Shown: positions 51,189 to 60,667 of the stretch, in pieces
Position numbering within the stretch: the stretch's first letter is position 1
How the letters are laid out: every line of letters starts with the position of its first letter
Source: an uncultured Clostridia bacterium
GTDB lineage: Bacteria > Bacillota > Clostridia > Lachnospirales > Lachnospiraceae
Direction: 5' to 3'
Assembly (NCBI GenBank): GCA_946403295.1
Contig: CAMIZL010000002.1
Location: forward strand, 1-64,000
Length of the DNA stretch: 64,000 nucleotides
Position numbers and translations under genes: made by a program
Notes under the pieces: model-generated
Told to the model about the DNA's origin: nothing
Databases searched by the model: none
The model's input: only the letters and a program-made list of their open reading frames with translations

Positions 51189-53012
51189 TCACATATTGAT
51201 AAGTCTGTCGTAGATCTCGTTCATTGTACTGATGACTTTGGCCGAGAGGTTATATGCGCTCTGGTATCTGACGAGCGACATCGACTCCTCGTCCATATCG
51301 ACGCCCGATACGGAAAGCCTCTGGTTCGAGATGGCTGTGAGCACGTCGGCCTGGTTCTTGTTGAAGGAGAGCGCCTTCTTCGAATCGACACCGAGCTCGG
51401 CGATGAGCGACTGCAAAAATCCCGAGGGCGTGCCCTGCTTGAACATCTTTGTATCGTTCTTAAGAGCGATCATATCAAGCGCGATGTCGTTGTTGCTCTC
51501 GCCGTTGATTACGTCTCTAGCCGTAGCGATCTTTCCGGGATCCTTGTAGATCTCGTCCGTAACGCATATGCCGGCTGCCGTCATAAAATAGTAGCTTCCG
51601 TAATTCTTATCCTGATCATCGACTGCAAAAGCGCCTGTCTGGCTGCTGATGATGATCCCGGCATCCTCATCGTCTTCCGATCTTTCAAATACGTAATTCT
51701 CGCCCGATACGATGTTTCTGGTATTGAAATAATCAAGTCCCTGCTCGTTGTCGAGGTCACGTCCTTCCTTATGAAGGTCGTTATACTTGTGGGTGAAGAC
51801 ACGGGTGAATTCGTTGAGCTGCTGCATATAATATGCAAGGCCCTTGTAATTGATCGACTTTCCTACCATGGTCTCAACTTCGTCAACATCTTTTGAGATG
51901 GGTTCGTCGAGTGCGAATTCATATACATATTTGCCGTCTTCATCAACGGTAACATTGAAACCGTTGTATTTGTACTCGCGGTTGCCGACTGCGATGATAC
52001 CTGTCGGAGCGATATGAAGATGCTCGACTTTGTTGACGCTCGTGTCGGTAACGGTGATGAATTCGTCGCCGTAGCTTGCGGTACAACGACCGTTAAAATA
52101 CTGCTGGTTATTGCCGTCACGCATTTCAAAGAGCGCCTGAACGCGTCCGCCGTTATGGAGCGCGTCGAAAGTCTGTCCGCTGTCCCAGACAACATCGTAG
52201 AGTCCGTCAAGATCCGCCTGATAATGCTTGTCCGCTCTCGGAACGATCGTGAGCGAATGTGCTTCGAACGTATCAACGAGTGTTGTCTCTCCGATCTTTA
52301 ATGTAAAGCTGGTAACACCTGCCGACTCGGTTCCGACTCTCTTTTCGACTACCGAGACATTGACAATGTTCGAAAGCTCGTCAACAAGGAGATTTCTCTG
52401 GTCCCTGACATCGTTGGCCGTTCCGCCGTTAACTTCAAGGGTATTGATCTGCTTTGTGAGACCTGCGATCTGGATCGCATAGGAATTAATGGAATCAACC
52501 ATTGTCTTGATCTCGAAATTGACATTCTCCTGAAGCTGCGAAAGACTTGTCTGGAGCGAATTGATATATTCGCAGAAGTTCTGTGCAAAGCTGTTGGCCT
52601 GTGTTCTCGCGGTCAGGTTTGCGGGGTCCTTCGAAAGCTCTTCGAGAGCGTTGTTGAATTTGTTGAAGTTTGTATTGAATCCTTCGAGCTGAACTTCGTT
52701 GAAATAGTTCTCGATGGACTGCATGTAATATTCCTGCGCCTCATAGTATCCGAGAAGAGTGTTGTTGCTGCGGTACTTCGTGTCATAATAAGCGTCGCGC
52801 TGCTGCTCGATATCCTGTATCTCGACACCCGTACCGATCATGCCGTAAGAACCGTTGGCACGAAGAGGAACACCCGCCGTCTGTTTAACGAGCTGGCGCG
52901 AATAACCTTCGGTCTCCGTGTTGGCGATGTTATGGGCCGTTGTGTTGATGCCGACCGACGCGCCGTAAAGACCGGTTGTTCCTATCGTAAGTCCGAAAAA
53001 TGTATTAGGCAT
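51189..53012 (-). CDS. flgK: Hook-associated protein FlgK, copy 1
   Basis: This 607-residue protein starts MPNTFFGLTIGTTGLYGASVGINTTAHNIANTETEGYSRQ (residues 1-40), the FlgK/rod-hook family N-terminus, and ends with SVSGVDMDEESMSLVRYQSAYNLSAKVISTMNEIYDRLI (the last about 40), the HAP1 C-terminus. It forms the hook-filament junction. It lies directly downstream of a second FlgK (53078-54937), 65 bases away. The two share ends but differ in the middle. Confidence 0.95.
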   Translation of the reverse strand: MPNTFFGLTIGTTGLYGASVGINTTAHNIANTETEGYSRQLVKQTAGVPLRANGSYGMIGTGVEIQDIEQQRDAYYDTKYRSNNTLLGYYEAQEYYMQSIENYFNEVQLEGFNTNFNKFNNALEELSKDPANLTARTQANSFAQNFCEYINSLQTSLSQLQENVNFEIKTMVDSINSYAIQIAGLTKQINTLEVNGGTANDVRDQRNLLVDELSNIVNVSVVEKRVGTESAGVTSFTLKIGETTLVDTFEAHSLTIVPRADKHYQADLDGLYDVVWDSGQTFDALHNGGRVQALFEMRDGNNQQYFNGRCTASYGDEFITVTDTSVNKVEHLHIAPTGIIAVGNREYKYNGFNVTVDEDGKYVYEFALDEPISKDVDEVETMVGKSINYKGLAYYMQQLNEFTRVFTHKYNDLHKEGRDLDNEQGLDYFNTRNIVSGENYVFERSEDDEDAGIIISSQTGAFAVDDQDKNYGSYYFMTAAGICVTDEIYKDPGKIATARDVINGESNNDIALDMIALKNDTKMFKQGTPSGFLQSLIAELGVDSKKALSFNKNQADVLTAISNQRLSVSGVDMDEESMSLVRYQSAYNLSAKVISTMNEIYDRLINM

Positions 53013-53077
53013 GTGTTACTCCTTTCTCAAAGGAAACCTTTTTGAGGGTTCCCGGACATCTGTCCCGCTTCCCGCGC

Positions 53078-54937
53078 TTATGCAAGTCTCAGGATCAAAT
53101 GCTCGAGCATATCGTCGATGACTCCTATGTATCTTGCCGAAGCGTTGTAGGCGTGCTGATATCTGATAAGATATGTAAGTTCCTCGTCGGAAGAAACCGC
53201 CGTTTTTGCAAGTCTTCTGTCATTGACCGCATTGGTCATGCATTCCTGGTTCGTTGCAAGGATGTTATATTCATCTCCCTTGGTAGCGATCTCACCGATG
53301 AACTGCGTGTAATAGTTTGTTACATTATTATATGTAAGAGCATTCGGATCGAGTGTTGCATAGGGCTCCTGCCATTTTGTGAGAAGCCTCTTGATCATAT
53401 CCATATCGTAGTCTCCGGTTCCGTTTGCATTGATCACGGGGAGCTTCGATTTATTCTCGACTATCGCCGCATTCACTTCGATCTCGCCGAGTGTGTAGAG
53501 CGAATAGTTATCATTTGCGTTTTCCGTATTGTATATTCTGACGTTTTCAAGAACCGTTCCGTCCGCAAGAGTGATGTCCTGGGGATCCATATATCTTCTG
53601 ACCGTCTTTCTCGAGAAAAGCTCTTCGCCGGGTGTCGCGTTTTCGTCTACGCCGACGGGTGCATGCTCTTCGTCGAAGATCCTGATCTTTGTATCGTCTT
53701 CATATGTATATGTGGAACCGTCGTTGAGTGTTACCGTCGTTCCGGCTGCGATCGTTACTTCCTTGTCGGGGCAGAGCGTATCGTTGATTATCGTTACCAC
53801 TCCGTGGATCAACTGATCGAACTGAGCCTGCGTACGCATCATTATCGAAGATTCGATGTTCAGGTTGTAGTCCTTGGTCGCTTCTTCAAATATGTCAAGT
53901 GCACGCTTATATTCTTCCTCGTCGAAATCGCCGTTTTCATCGGTGAAATCTTCGACCTTCGGCTCGATCGGGATGTCCGTATATTTACCGATCCTTGTTC
54001 CGCGTGCCTGAAGGCATCCCTTAAGGCTTCCTATATCGGAATTGGCTGCCGTCGAAGGAACCTGAGACCAGTCGAACACTTCGGCGCCGCCGAGGTGAGG
54101 CCATACCGGAATGAGTATGTCGGCAGCTTCGTCGAGAGGGATCTCGATCCCCTGCTTCTCGCGGTATTGAGCCATCGAGAGGTAATCCATGCGGTAGCAG
54201 AAATCTTCGGTAACAAATGTCGATCCTTCGATCGCGATCGTTACTCTTCCGTCAACCTGTTCCTTGTAATCGATCTTTACCATCGTTCCGAGCTCATCAA
54301 GCAGATGATTGCGCTCATCGCGGTAGTCGTTGGCATTTTCCACTTCACTGCTCTCGTAGAAAACTATCTTCTTATTAAGTTCGAAGATCCTTTGACCGAT
54401 CTCGTTGATCCTTGTGATCTTCTCACGAATGTTTGTGTTGAGATTAAGCTGGAATTCCTTGAGCTGTTTATAGATCTTGTCCGATCTTTCGATGAAATTG
54501 ATGCCCGTTTCAACAAACGTTGCCTGAGCCACGCGGCTGTCGGGCTCTTTCGAAAGCTCCTGCAGCGAAACCCAGAAATCTTTGAGCGTTTCCTGGAAGG
54601 CTACTCCCTGAAGCTCACCGAAGAGGTCCTCGATCTCGTTGACCGCATCGCGCTGTGCTTCGTAATAACCCTGTCTGCCTGCTTCCTGTCTGTATGCTTT
54701 ATCCAAAAAAACATCGCGCACCTGACGGACCTGTGCGGGGTCTACACCGAGTCCAACCTGCATGGGTGAAACCGATGTCTGACCTATCAGAAGGTAAGGC
54801 GATGAGTCATAGACCATCTGCTGCCTGACATAGCCTTCCGTGTCCACATTGGCCAAATTGTGCGCGACTACATTGAGTCCGTATTGTCCTGCTTTAAGCC
54901 CCGAAGTGCCGACAGATAAATCTCCGAATAAAGACAT
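53078..54937 (-). CDS. flgK: Hook-associated protein FlgK, copy 2
   Basis: This protein has 619 residues with the N-terminus LFGDLSVGTSGLKAGQYGLNVVAHNLANVDTEGYVRQ and C-terminus SSDEELTYLIRYQHAYNASARYIGVIDDMLEHLI, again complete FlgK signatures. It is first of the tandem pair after flgN. Having two full-length FlgK proteins next to each other suggests that the junction is built from two different HAP1 rings or that one serves a special role. Both appear intact, with normal ribosome sites. Confidence 0.93.
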   Translation of the reverse strand: MSLFGDLSVGTSGLKAGQYGLNVVAHNLANVDTEGYVRQQMVYDSSPYLLIGQTSVSPMQVGLGVDPAQVRQVRDVFLDKAYRQEAGRQGYYEAQRDAVNEIEDLFGELQGVAFQETLKDFWVSLQELSKEPDSRVAQATFVETGINFIERSDKIYKQLKEFQLNLNTNIREKITRINEIGQRIFELNKKIVFYESSEVENANDYRDERNHLLDELGTMVKIDYKEQVDGRVTIAIEGSTFVTEDFCYRMDYLSMAQYREKQGIEIPLDEAADILIPVWPHLGGAEVFDWSQVPSTAANSDIGSLKGCLQARGTRIGKYTDIPIEPKVEDFTDENGDFDEEEYKRALDIFEEATKDYNLNIESSIMMRTQAQFDQLIHGVVTIINDTLCPDKEVTIAAGTTVTLNDGSTYTYEDDTKIRIFDEEHAPVGVDENATPGEELFSRKTVRRYMDPQDITLADGTVLENVRIYNTENANDNYSLYTLGEIEVNAAIVENKSKLPVINANGTGDYDMDMIKRLLTKWQEPYATLDPNALTYNNVTNYYTQFIGEIATKGDEYNILATNQECMTNAVNDRRLAKTAVSSDEELTYLIRYQHAYNASARYIGVIDDMLEHLILRLA

Positions 54938-54964
54938 AAGCTTCTCCCGTCGGGACCAAAAGCC

Positions 54965-55480
54965 TTATTGCTTCGCGTCGAACATCCCTGTTCCTCTTGA
55001 AGTGGCTTGATCCTCACACGCTCCTCGCGTATAATTGCTGACCCCGGGCGACATCCTTGTGCTTTGAATGAGATTAATGTTAAAATCGATCATTTCCAGG
55101 GATTGTTCAATCAGTAACTTGTTTCTGTCGTTGATAGTGACAAGTGTTTTGAGAGTTCTGGTGAGTTCATCATGTATCCTGCACAGAGCATCCTTCTCTG
55201 CGGGTTGCTTTTTCATTATCTCGATAAGAGTTTTCATATCGAGAGTTTTAGGGTCACGTGATAGAACTGTCCCGATATTTTTAATGACCTCATCCCTTTT
55301 GCGTTCGAGAGCATTGATCTGTTCGATCGCAAGTTGCTCTTTATCGGTTATTTCCTGAAGGGCATTGAGGTCATTGTCAATGATAACTCTCGTCTTCTGA
55401 GAGGCTATCGGTATCAGCTCTTTATAAAGTTCGTTCTCAGACGACATTACGTTTACGAGCTCACTAATCAGTCCTGCCAC
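54965..55480 (-). CDS. flgN: Flagellar export chaperone FlgN
   Basis: This 171-residue helical protein, MAGLISELVNVMSSENELYKELIPIASQKTRVI at the start (residues 1-33), matches FlgN, the export chaperone for FlgK and FlgL. Helices continue (NALERKRDEVIKNIG, RIHDELTRTLKTLVTI) with a Thr-, Arg- and Gly-rich C-terminal tail. Its position between flgM and flgK is canonical. Confidence 0.9.
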   Translation of the reverse strand: MAGLISELVNVMSSENELYKELIPIASQKTRVIIDNDLNALQEITDKEQLAIEQINALERKRDEVIKNIGTVLSRDPKTLDMKTLIEIMKKQPAEKDALCRIHDELTRTLKTLVTINDRNKLLIEQSLEMIDFNINLIQSTRMSPGVSNYTRGACEDQATSRGTGMFDAKQ

Positions 55481-55518
55481 GTTTTATCTCCTAAAAGTAG
55501 GTTCTCTGATGGATGATA

Positions 55519-55788
55519 TCAGATGTCGAAGCTCTCAAGGAGCTTGTTTGCAAGATCCTCATCACTTACGGAATATGTTCCGTTTGTGAGCGCTGCCTTG
55601 ATGGCTGCGATACGATCCTCACGAACGTCGGGTGCTGCTGCTACAGCTGCCTTAGCTACCTGAAGGTCGCGACCTTTGCTTGAAATCTCAAGGCTGTCCG
55701 AAAATGAAAGCGATCCTGCCTTGTCCGCTCTCTTGGAAGCCTTAGCGCCATAAAGCTGGCTAACCTGATTCATAGCATCGATTCTCAT
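55519..55788 (-). CDS. flgM: Anti-sigma-28 factor FlgM
   Basis: This 89-residue protein has the disordered, Ser-, Lys- and Ala-rich N-terminal half typical of FlgM and a C-terminal sigma-binding helix pair (DVREDRIAAIKAALTNGTY, DEDLANKLLESF). FlgM holds sigma-28 inactive until it is exported through the finished hook. It heads the operon and has a sigma-28-like promoter, giving feedback control. Confidence 0.93.
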   Translation of the reverse strand: MRIDAMNQVSQLYGAKASKRADKAGSLSFSDSLEISSKGRDLQVAKAAVAAAPDVREDRIAAIKAALTNGTYSVSDEDLANKLLESFDI

Positions 55789-55827
55789 ATTGTTTCACAC
55801 CTTTCTTTTGCTAACTCTCTGACATAT

Positions 55828-55855
55828 ATATCGGGCGCACCGAAAGAAAACTTTA
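55828..55855 (-). promoter_or_regulatory. Sigma-28-type promoter of the flgM operon
   Basis: Read on the minus strand, TAAA, 16 bases and CCCGATAT. The spacer is one base longer than consensus, but the AAAGTTTT extension of the -35 box is present. Confidence 0.65.
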
Positions 55856-55913
55856 TATCTGTTTCAAAAAAACTTTACAAAATCGAAAGAAAATGTCTGA
55901 CCCTCTTCGCAAT

Positions 55914-56318
55914 TTATTTATTTTCGCCCTGTGACAGCCCCAGATCTTCCTTGATCTTGGTGGTCGATATTCCTTCCGTTCTGGGCAGATAAACAACTTC
56001 GCAATAGTCTTTAAGGAAGTCAAACTTGCCTTTCCAGTCGTCTCCCATGACGAACACGTCGATGTTATTGTTCACAACATCATCGATCTTCTGCTCCCAA
56101 GTATATTCGGGAAGCACCTCGTCAACATATTTTATCGCCTCGAGGATCTTCTTCCTGTCCTCAAAGCTATAGTATGCCTTTTTGCCCTTAATGGCGTTGA
56201 ATTCGTCGGACGAGACCACAACCACAAGGTAGTCGCCGAGTTCTCTCGCGCGACGCAAGAGATTTATATGTCCCACGTGCAAGAGGTCATATGTTCCGTA
56301 TGTTATAACTTTTTTCAT
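55914..56318 (-). CDS. tagD: Glycerol-3-phosphate cytidylyltransferase-like protein (TagD type)
   Basis: This 134-residue nucleotidyltransferase has the HxGH motif in GTYDLLHVGHINLLRRAREL, then VVVVSSDEFN, YSFEDRKKILEAIKYVDEV, VMGDDWKGKFDFL and the signature RTEGISTTKIK. It should make CDP-glycerol for teichoic-acid-type polymers, or a related CDP-alcohol. No tagB/tagF genes are in the window. It lies after parC on the same strand; the flgM promoter follows, so it is outside the flagellar unit. Confidence 0.93.
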   Translation of the reverse strand: MKKVITYGTYDLLHVGHINLLRRARELGDYLVVVVSSDEFNAIKGKKAYYSFEDRKKILEAIKYVDEVLPEYTWEQKIDDVVNNNIDVFVMGDDWKGKFDFLKDYCEVVYLPRTEGISTTKIKEDLGLSQGENK

Positions 56319-56342
56319 CTGTATTCCTTTCCCCGTACGTCA

Positions 56343-58598
56343 TCATTCTTTAATATATGTAACTTTTGTACCCTTGCCGCCGCGTGCCCTGCAGCGAAGC
56401 TTCGAGCAGTCGATCGTTTTGCCGGCTATCTTCACGCGGTCCGTTCCCTGATGGATGAGCGCCGCGCCTTCGACCGTATCGCCCGAGCCGAGCGTTATAC
56501 TTCTCACGCCCCTGCCCGTCTTCTTGAGCTCCGGAACTTCCGAAAGAGGGAATATCGATCCCATGCCCTTCTTTGTGGCAACGAGCACCCTCGCCGTGCT
56601 GTCAAGGGCTTCGCCCGCTCCGATAACGTTTATGGACACTACCTTATCTTTATCGGCAAGCTTCGTGGATGCCATCTGAAGTCTGGCTGTCTCGAATTCG
56701 ATTCCCGATGTGAGCTTGATCGCTCCCGAGGCTGTCGTAAACAGAAGGAGGCTGTCATAAAGTTCTTCAAACGAACAATAAAGCACCGCTTCTTCTTCGT
56801 CTATCTTGCAAAGATTATGTATGAGCGTTCCTTTTTCCTTGAGTTTGGTGCGCGGTATCTTTTCGGCTTTGACACGGTTGAGGTTACCGCCGTCCGTAAA
56901 GATGCATAAAACTCCGTCGCTCTTCATGTGCACGACATGCGTGAATTCGGCGATCTGCTCGGGAGCGGCTTTCTGGAATGTCTGCTCGTCGACGCACTTT
57001 GTATAACCGAACCTGTCGATAAGGACCGCGAGTTCTTCGATCTTCACTTCCTCCACATAATCGCCGAGAACCATCTCTTCGATCTGAGTCCTGCGGGGAT
57101 ACGAAATCTCTTTCTTTATGGTCCTCAGGCGTTCCCTTATTACATTACGAAGCGCCGTCTCGCTTGCGAGCACTTCCTCATATGCGGCGATCTTTCCGAG
57201 GAGCTCCTCATGCTCGTCGACAAGCTTTTGCATTTCGAGTCCGATAAGCCTTGAAAGAGGCATGGCAAGGATGGCGTTCGCCTGCTTCATCGTGAAATCA
57301 AGCTTGAAAGCCATCATGCGCGACTTTTCGGACTTGAATGCTATGTCCGTAACGTCGCCGCGTGTCAGGCAGTCCTTCGCCTGTTTAACGCTCTTACTGC
57401 CTCTCAGTATCTCGATGATAAGGTCGATGATATCGGTCGCGCGCAAAAGACCCGAAACGATCTCTTCCCTGTCACGCGCCTTTTCGAGGAGATCCTTATG
57501 CTCGAGGATCGTAAGTTCCTTTCTGAAGGCGATGAATTCCGATATCATGCCCCTAAGGTCAAACACTATGGGCTGCTTTTCTTTTACGGCAAGGAGGTTC
57601 ACGCTGTAGGTGTCTTCGAGAGGCGTCTTCTTAAAGAGACCGTTCAAGAGATTCTCGGGATCCCTGTCTTTCTTGACTTCGATGACAACGCGTATACCCT
57701 CTTTCGAAGATTCATCGCGTACATCATAGATCTCGTCGAAGACCTTGTCCCTCATAAGCGCCGAAAGCGCCTCCACAAGCTTTACTTTATTGCCCGAAAC
57801 GGTATAAGGTATCTCCGTAACGACTATATTTGTGCGGCCGTATTCGCCGCGTTCCATATGCGTGAGCGCACGGACACGTATCTTTCCTTCGCCCGTCTCG
57901 TAGATCGCGGGGATGTCGCCCGCATTGACAACGATCCCGCCCGTCGGGAAGTCGGGACCTTTTACATATTTAAGAAGTTCTTTGTTTGTGATCTCCGGCT
58001 TGTCGAGAAGCGCGATGCAGGCATCGATCACTTCACCGGGATTATGCGGCGGGATATTTGTCGCCATACCTACGGCGATACCCGTCGTACCGTTGATAAG
58101 AAGATTCGGGATCTGAGCCGGAAGGACCGTGGGTTCCTTTTCGTTCTCGTCGAAGTTCGGCATAAAAGGAACGATGCCGCGCTCGAGGCTTTCGAGCATC
58201 CTCATGGCTCCCTGCGACAATCTTGCTTCCGTATAACGCATCGCAGCCGCGCCGTCTCCGTCGATCGAGCCGAAATTACCGTGGCCGTCCACAAGCGGCA
58301 CGTTAAGCGAATAATCCTGCGCCATGTGAACAAGCGCTTCATATATCGAGCTGTCGCCGTGGGGATGATATTTACCCATCGTATCACCGACGATCCTCGC
58401 GCTCTTTCTGTGAGGCTTATCGGGCGAGAGCCCAAGCTCGTTCATCGCATAAAGGATCCTTCTTTGTACCGGCTTAAGACCGTCCCTTACATCGGGGATG
58501 GCTCTTGAGATGATAACACTCAGGGCATAATCCCTGAAGGACGTCCTCATCTCTTCCGCAAAGTCAAGCTGTACAAACTGCTCCTGTTTTGTGCTCAT
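56343..58598 (-). CDS. parC: DNA topoisomerase IV subunit A (GyrA/ParC family)
   Basis: This protein has 751 residues from the ATG at 58598, seven bases after GGAG; the ATG two codons upstream is too close to that site. It has the breakage-reunion domain with the quinolone region [13 protein letters not shown] and catalytic Tyr122 in [11 protein letters not shown], a coiled-coil tower ([20 protein letters not shown]) and a C-terminal beta-pinwheel. The pinwheel lacks the QRRGGKG GyrA box, and the length is below gyrase A, so decatenating topoisomerase IV is more likely than gyrase. parE lies upstream after about 110 bases. Confidence 0.88.
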   Translation of the reverse strand: MSTKQEQFVQLDFAEEMRTSFRDYALSVIISRAIPDVRDGLKPVQRRILYAMNELGLSPDKPHRKSARIVGDTMGKYHPHGDSSIYEALVHMAQDYSLNVPLVDGHGNFGSIDGDGAAAMRYTEARLSQGAMRMLESLERGIVPFMPNFDENEKEPTVLPAQIPNLLINGTTGIAVGMATNIPPHNPGEVIDACIALLDKPEITNKELLKYVKGPDFPTGGIVVNAGDIPAIYETGEGKIRVRALTHMERGEYGRTNIVVTEIPYTVSGNKVKLVEALSALMRDKVFDEIYDVRDESSKEGIRVVIEVKKDRDPENLLNGLFKKTPLEDTYSVNLLAVKEKQPIVFDLRGMISEFIAFRKELTILEHKDLLEKARDREEIVSGLLRATDIIDLIIEILRGSKSVKQAKDCLTRGDVTDIAFKSEKSRMMAFKLDFTMKQANAILAMPLSRLIGLEMQKLVDEHEELLGKIAAYEEVLASETALRNVIRERLRTIKKEISYPRRTQIEEMVLGDYVEEVKIEELAVLIDRFGYTKCVDEQTFQKAAPEQIAEFTHVVHMKSDGVLCIFTDGGNLNRVKAEKIPRTKLKEKGTLIHNLCKIDEEEAVLYCSFEELYDSLLLFTTASGAIKLTSGIEFETARLQMASTKLADKDKVVSINVIGAGEALDSTARVLVATKKGMGSIFPLSEVPELKKTGRGVRSITLGSGDTVEGAALIHQGTDRVKIAGKTIDCSKLRCRARGGKGTKVTYIKE

Positions 58599-58707
58599 AT
58601 CCATACTCCAAAATGTTCCGAAATGCTTATGTTACGGGATCCGCTTTTTCTCCCCCTGATGCCTTGAGGGTTTACCCCGGTCTCCCGTCCCGCGATTTTA
58701 TGGTATC

Positions 58708-60639
58708 TCAGGTTATGTCGAGATTTGCATCCGACGCTTCCGTCATGATAAATTCTCGACGCGGAGGAACGTTGCTTCCCATAAGAAGCGATGTCACTTC
58801 GTCGGCCTCCACTCCGTCGCTTATGCTCACCTGCGCAAGAACTCTTTGCGCGGGGTCGAGCGTTGTTTCCCAAAGCTGCTCGGCATCCATCTCGCCGAGA
58901 CCTTTGTATCGCTGCAGCGATACGATCTTCTTGCCCGATTCTCTGAAGCGCTCGAGGGCGGCATCGTTAAAGAGATACTCGGACTGCTTTTTGGTCTTGC
59001 CCGCCTTGACCGTCTCGTATTCTACCTTATAAAGCGGAGGAAGACCTCTGTATACTTTTCCTTCATAGATCAGTTGCGGCATAAATCTGTAGAAGAACGT
59101 AAGCAACAGCGTCGAGATGTGCGCGCCGTCCACGTCGGCATCCGTAAGGATTATGATCTTGTCGTAGCGCAGCTTCGAAATATCAAAATCATCGCCTATT
59201 CCGCATCCGAACGATGCGATCATTGATTTTATCTCATTGTTGAGAAGGATCTTTTCAAGCGTAGCCTTCTCGACATTTATTATCTTTCCTCTGAGAGGAA
59301 GAACGGCCTGTGTTCTTCTGTCCCTCGCCGTCTTTACCGTACCGCCCGCTGAATCTCCCTCGACGATATAAACCTCGCACTCCTCGGCTTTCTTTGATGT
59401 ACAGGCCGCGAGCTTGCTTCTCGTATCCACATCGCTCAGTTGTTTAAGGACCGCATTACGCGCCTTGTCGCCCGCCCTGCGTACATTGTAGGAACGCATC
59501 GAATTGTCAAGTATCGCTTTAAGTACTTCGACGTTCTTGTCAAAGTAACGCGTTACTTCGCTCACGAACACGTCTTCCACGGCAACCTTTGCGTCGTTGT
59601 TACCGAGCTTTGTCTTTGTCTGTCCCTCGAACTGAGGGTCCGGATGCTTGATCGAAACTATCGCAACGATTCCGTTACGTATGTCGCGTCCGTCGAAATT
59701 GTCATCCTTCTCCTTGAGGACTCCGAGCTCTCTCGCATATTGATTGAGAACTCTCGTAAGACCCGATTTGAAACCCGTAACAAGCGTGCCGCCGTCAACA
59801 ACGTTGATACAGTTACAATAAGCGTTGATCTGCTCCGAAAAACCGTCCGTGTACATGAAGGATACTTCGACTTCGATATCGCCGCTCTTCCCTTCGATAT
59901 AAACGGGATCTTTCATGATCGTATTCTCATCACGGCATATATAACGAACGAAGCTGCGGATTCCCTCATTCTCCATAAAGGTCTCGCTGTAGCCCGATCT
60001 CTTGTCGGCGAAAGTGAGCTTAAGACCCTTATTGAGGAAAGCCGTTTCCTTAAGTTTTTTCGCTATGACTTCATCCCTAAACTCGGTCGTTTCGAAGATC
60101 GCGGGATCGGGATAAAACGTTACTTTCGTACCGGTGTCGCTCTTTGCGGCACGACCGGCGATCGGAAGCATCCCTTTTTCAAGCTCTACAACGGGATGTC
60201 CGCCGTTTTCGTACTCATCTCTGTAGATGTGTCCGTCCCTCTTTACTTCAACGATCATTCTGCGCGAGAGCGCATTGACGACGGAAGCTCCGACACCGTG
60301 GAGTCCGCCCGAGACTTTATATACAGAATTGCCGAATTTTCCGCCGGCATGAAGGACCGTATAAACAACCCTGACCGTAGGGATATGCTCCGTGGGATGA
60401 ATATCCACGGGAACGCCTCGTCCGTGATCGGTCACCGAAACGGCACCGTCCTTTTCGACGGTTACTTCTATCTCGTTGCAGAAGCCGGCAAGATGCTCAT
60501 CGATACCGTTGTCGAGTATCTCCCAGATAAGGTGATGAAGTCCCCTGCTTCCCGTACTTCCGATGTACATACCCGGGCGTTTTCTTACCGCCTCAAGGCC
60601 CTTCAAAACGACTATTTCGCTGCCGTCGTACTTTGTCAT
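58708..60639 (-). CDS. parE: DNA topoisomerase IV subunit B (GyrB/ParE family)
   Basis: This protein has 643 residues: GHKL ATPase domain (GLEAVRKRPGMYIG, EILDNGIDEHLAG, DHGRGVPVDIHP, VSGGLHGVGASVVNALS), transducer domain and Toprim domain (YIVEGDSAGGTVKTARDRRTQAVLPLRGKIINVEKA, about residues 425-460; DADVDGAHI), with the C-terminal RYKGLGEMDAEQLWETT. It pairs with the ParC-like subunit downstream. The start follows AGAGGTTTG. Together they separate daughter chromosomes. Confidence 0.9.
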   Translation of the reverse strand: MTKYDGSEIVVLKGLEAVRKRPGMYIGSTGSRGLHHLIWEILDNGIDEHLAGFCNEIEVTVEKDGAVSVTDHGRGVPVDIHPTEHIPTVRVVYTVLHAGGKFGNSVYKVSGGLHGVGASVVNALSRRMIVEVKRDGHIYRDEYENGGHPVVELEKGMLPIAGRAAKSDTGTKVTFYPDPAIFETTEFRDEVIAKKLKETAFLNKGLKLTFADKRSGYSETFMENEGIRSFVRYICRDENTIMKDPVYIEGKSGDIEVEVSFMYTDGFSEQINAYCNCINVVDGGTLVTGFKSGLTRVLNQYARELGVLKEKDDNFDGRDIRNGIVAIVSIKHPDPQFEGQTKTKLGNNDAKVAVEDVFVSEVTRYFDKNVEVLKAILDNSMRSYNVRRAGDKARNAVLKQLSDVDTRSKLAACTSKKAEECEVYIVEGDSAGGTVKTARDRRTQAVLPLRGKIINVEKATLEKILLNNEIKSMIASFGCGIGDDFDISKLRYDKIIILTDADVDGAHISTLLLTFFYRFMPQLIYEGKVYRGLPPLYKVEYETVKAGKTKKQSEYLFNDAALERFRESGKKIVSLQRYKGLGEMDAEQLWETTLDPAQRVLAQVSISDGVEADEVTSLLMGSNVPPRREFIMTEASDANLDIT

Positions 60640-60667
60640 GTCCCAAACCTCTTGTTTTCTTAATCCC

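Noticed and set aside
53042-54769. 575-codon plus-strand open frame
   Set aside because: It is antisense to the certain flgK copy 2; composition (many Cys, Arg, Ile, Val) and lack of motifs show it is a reverse-frame artefact. The same holds for the frames at 59440-60663, 24525-25682 and 57498-58508.
56343-60639. Calling the topoisomerase pair gyrA/gyrB
   Set aside because: The A subunit is short and lacks the GyrA box, and the pair is not beside dnaA/recF-type genes. Topoisomerase IV fits better, although a second gyrase cannot be fully excluded.
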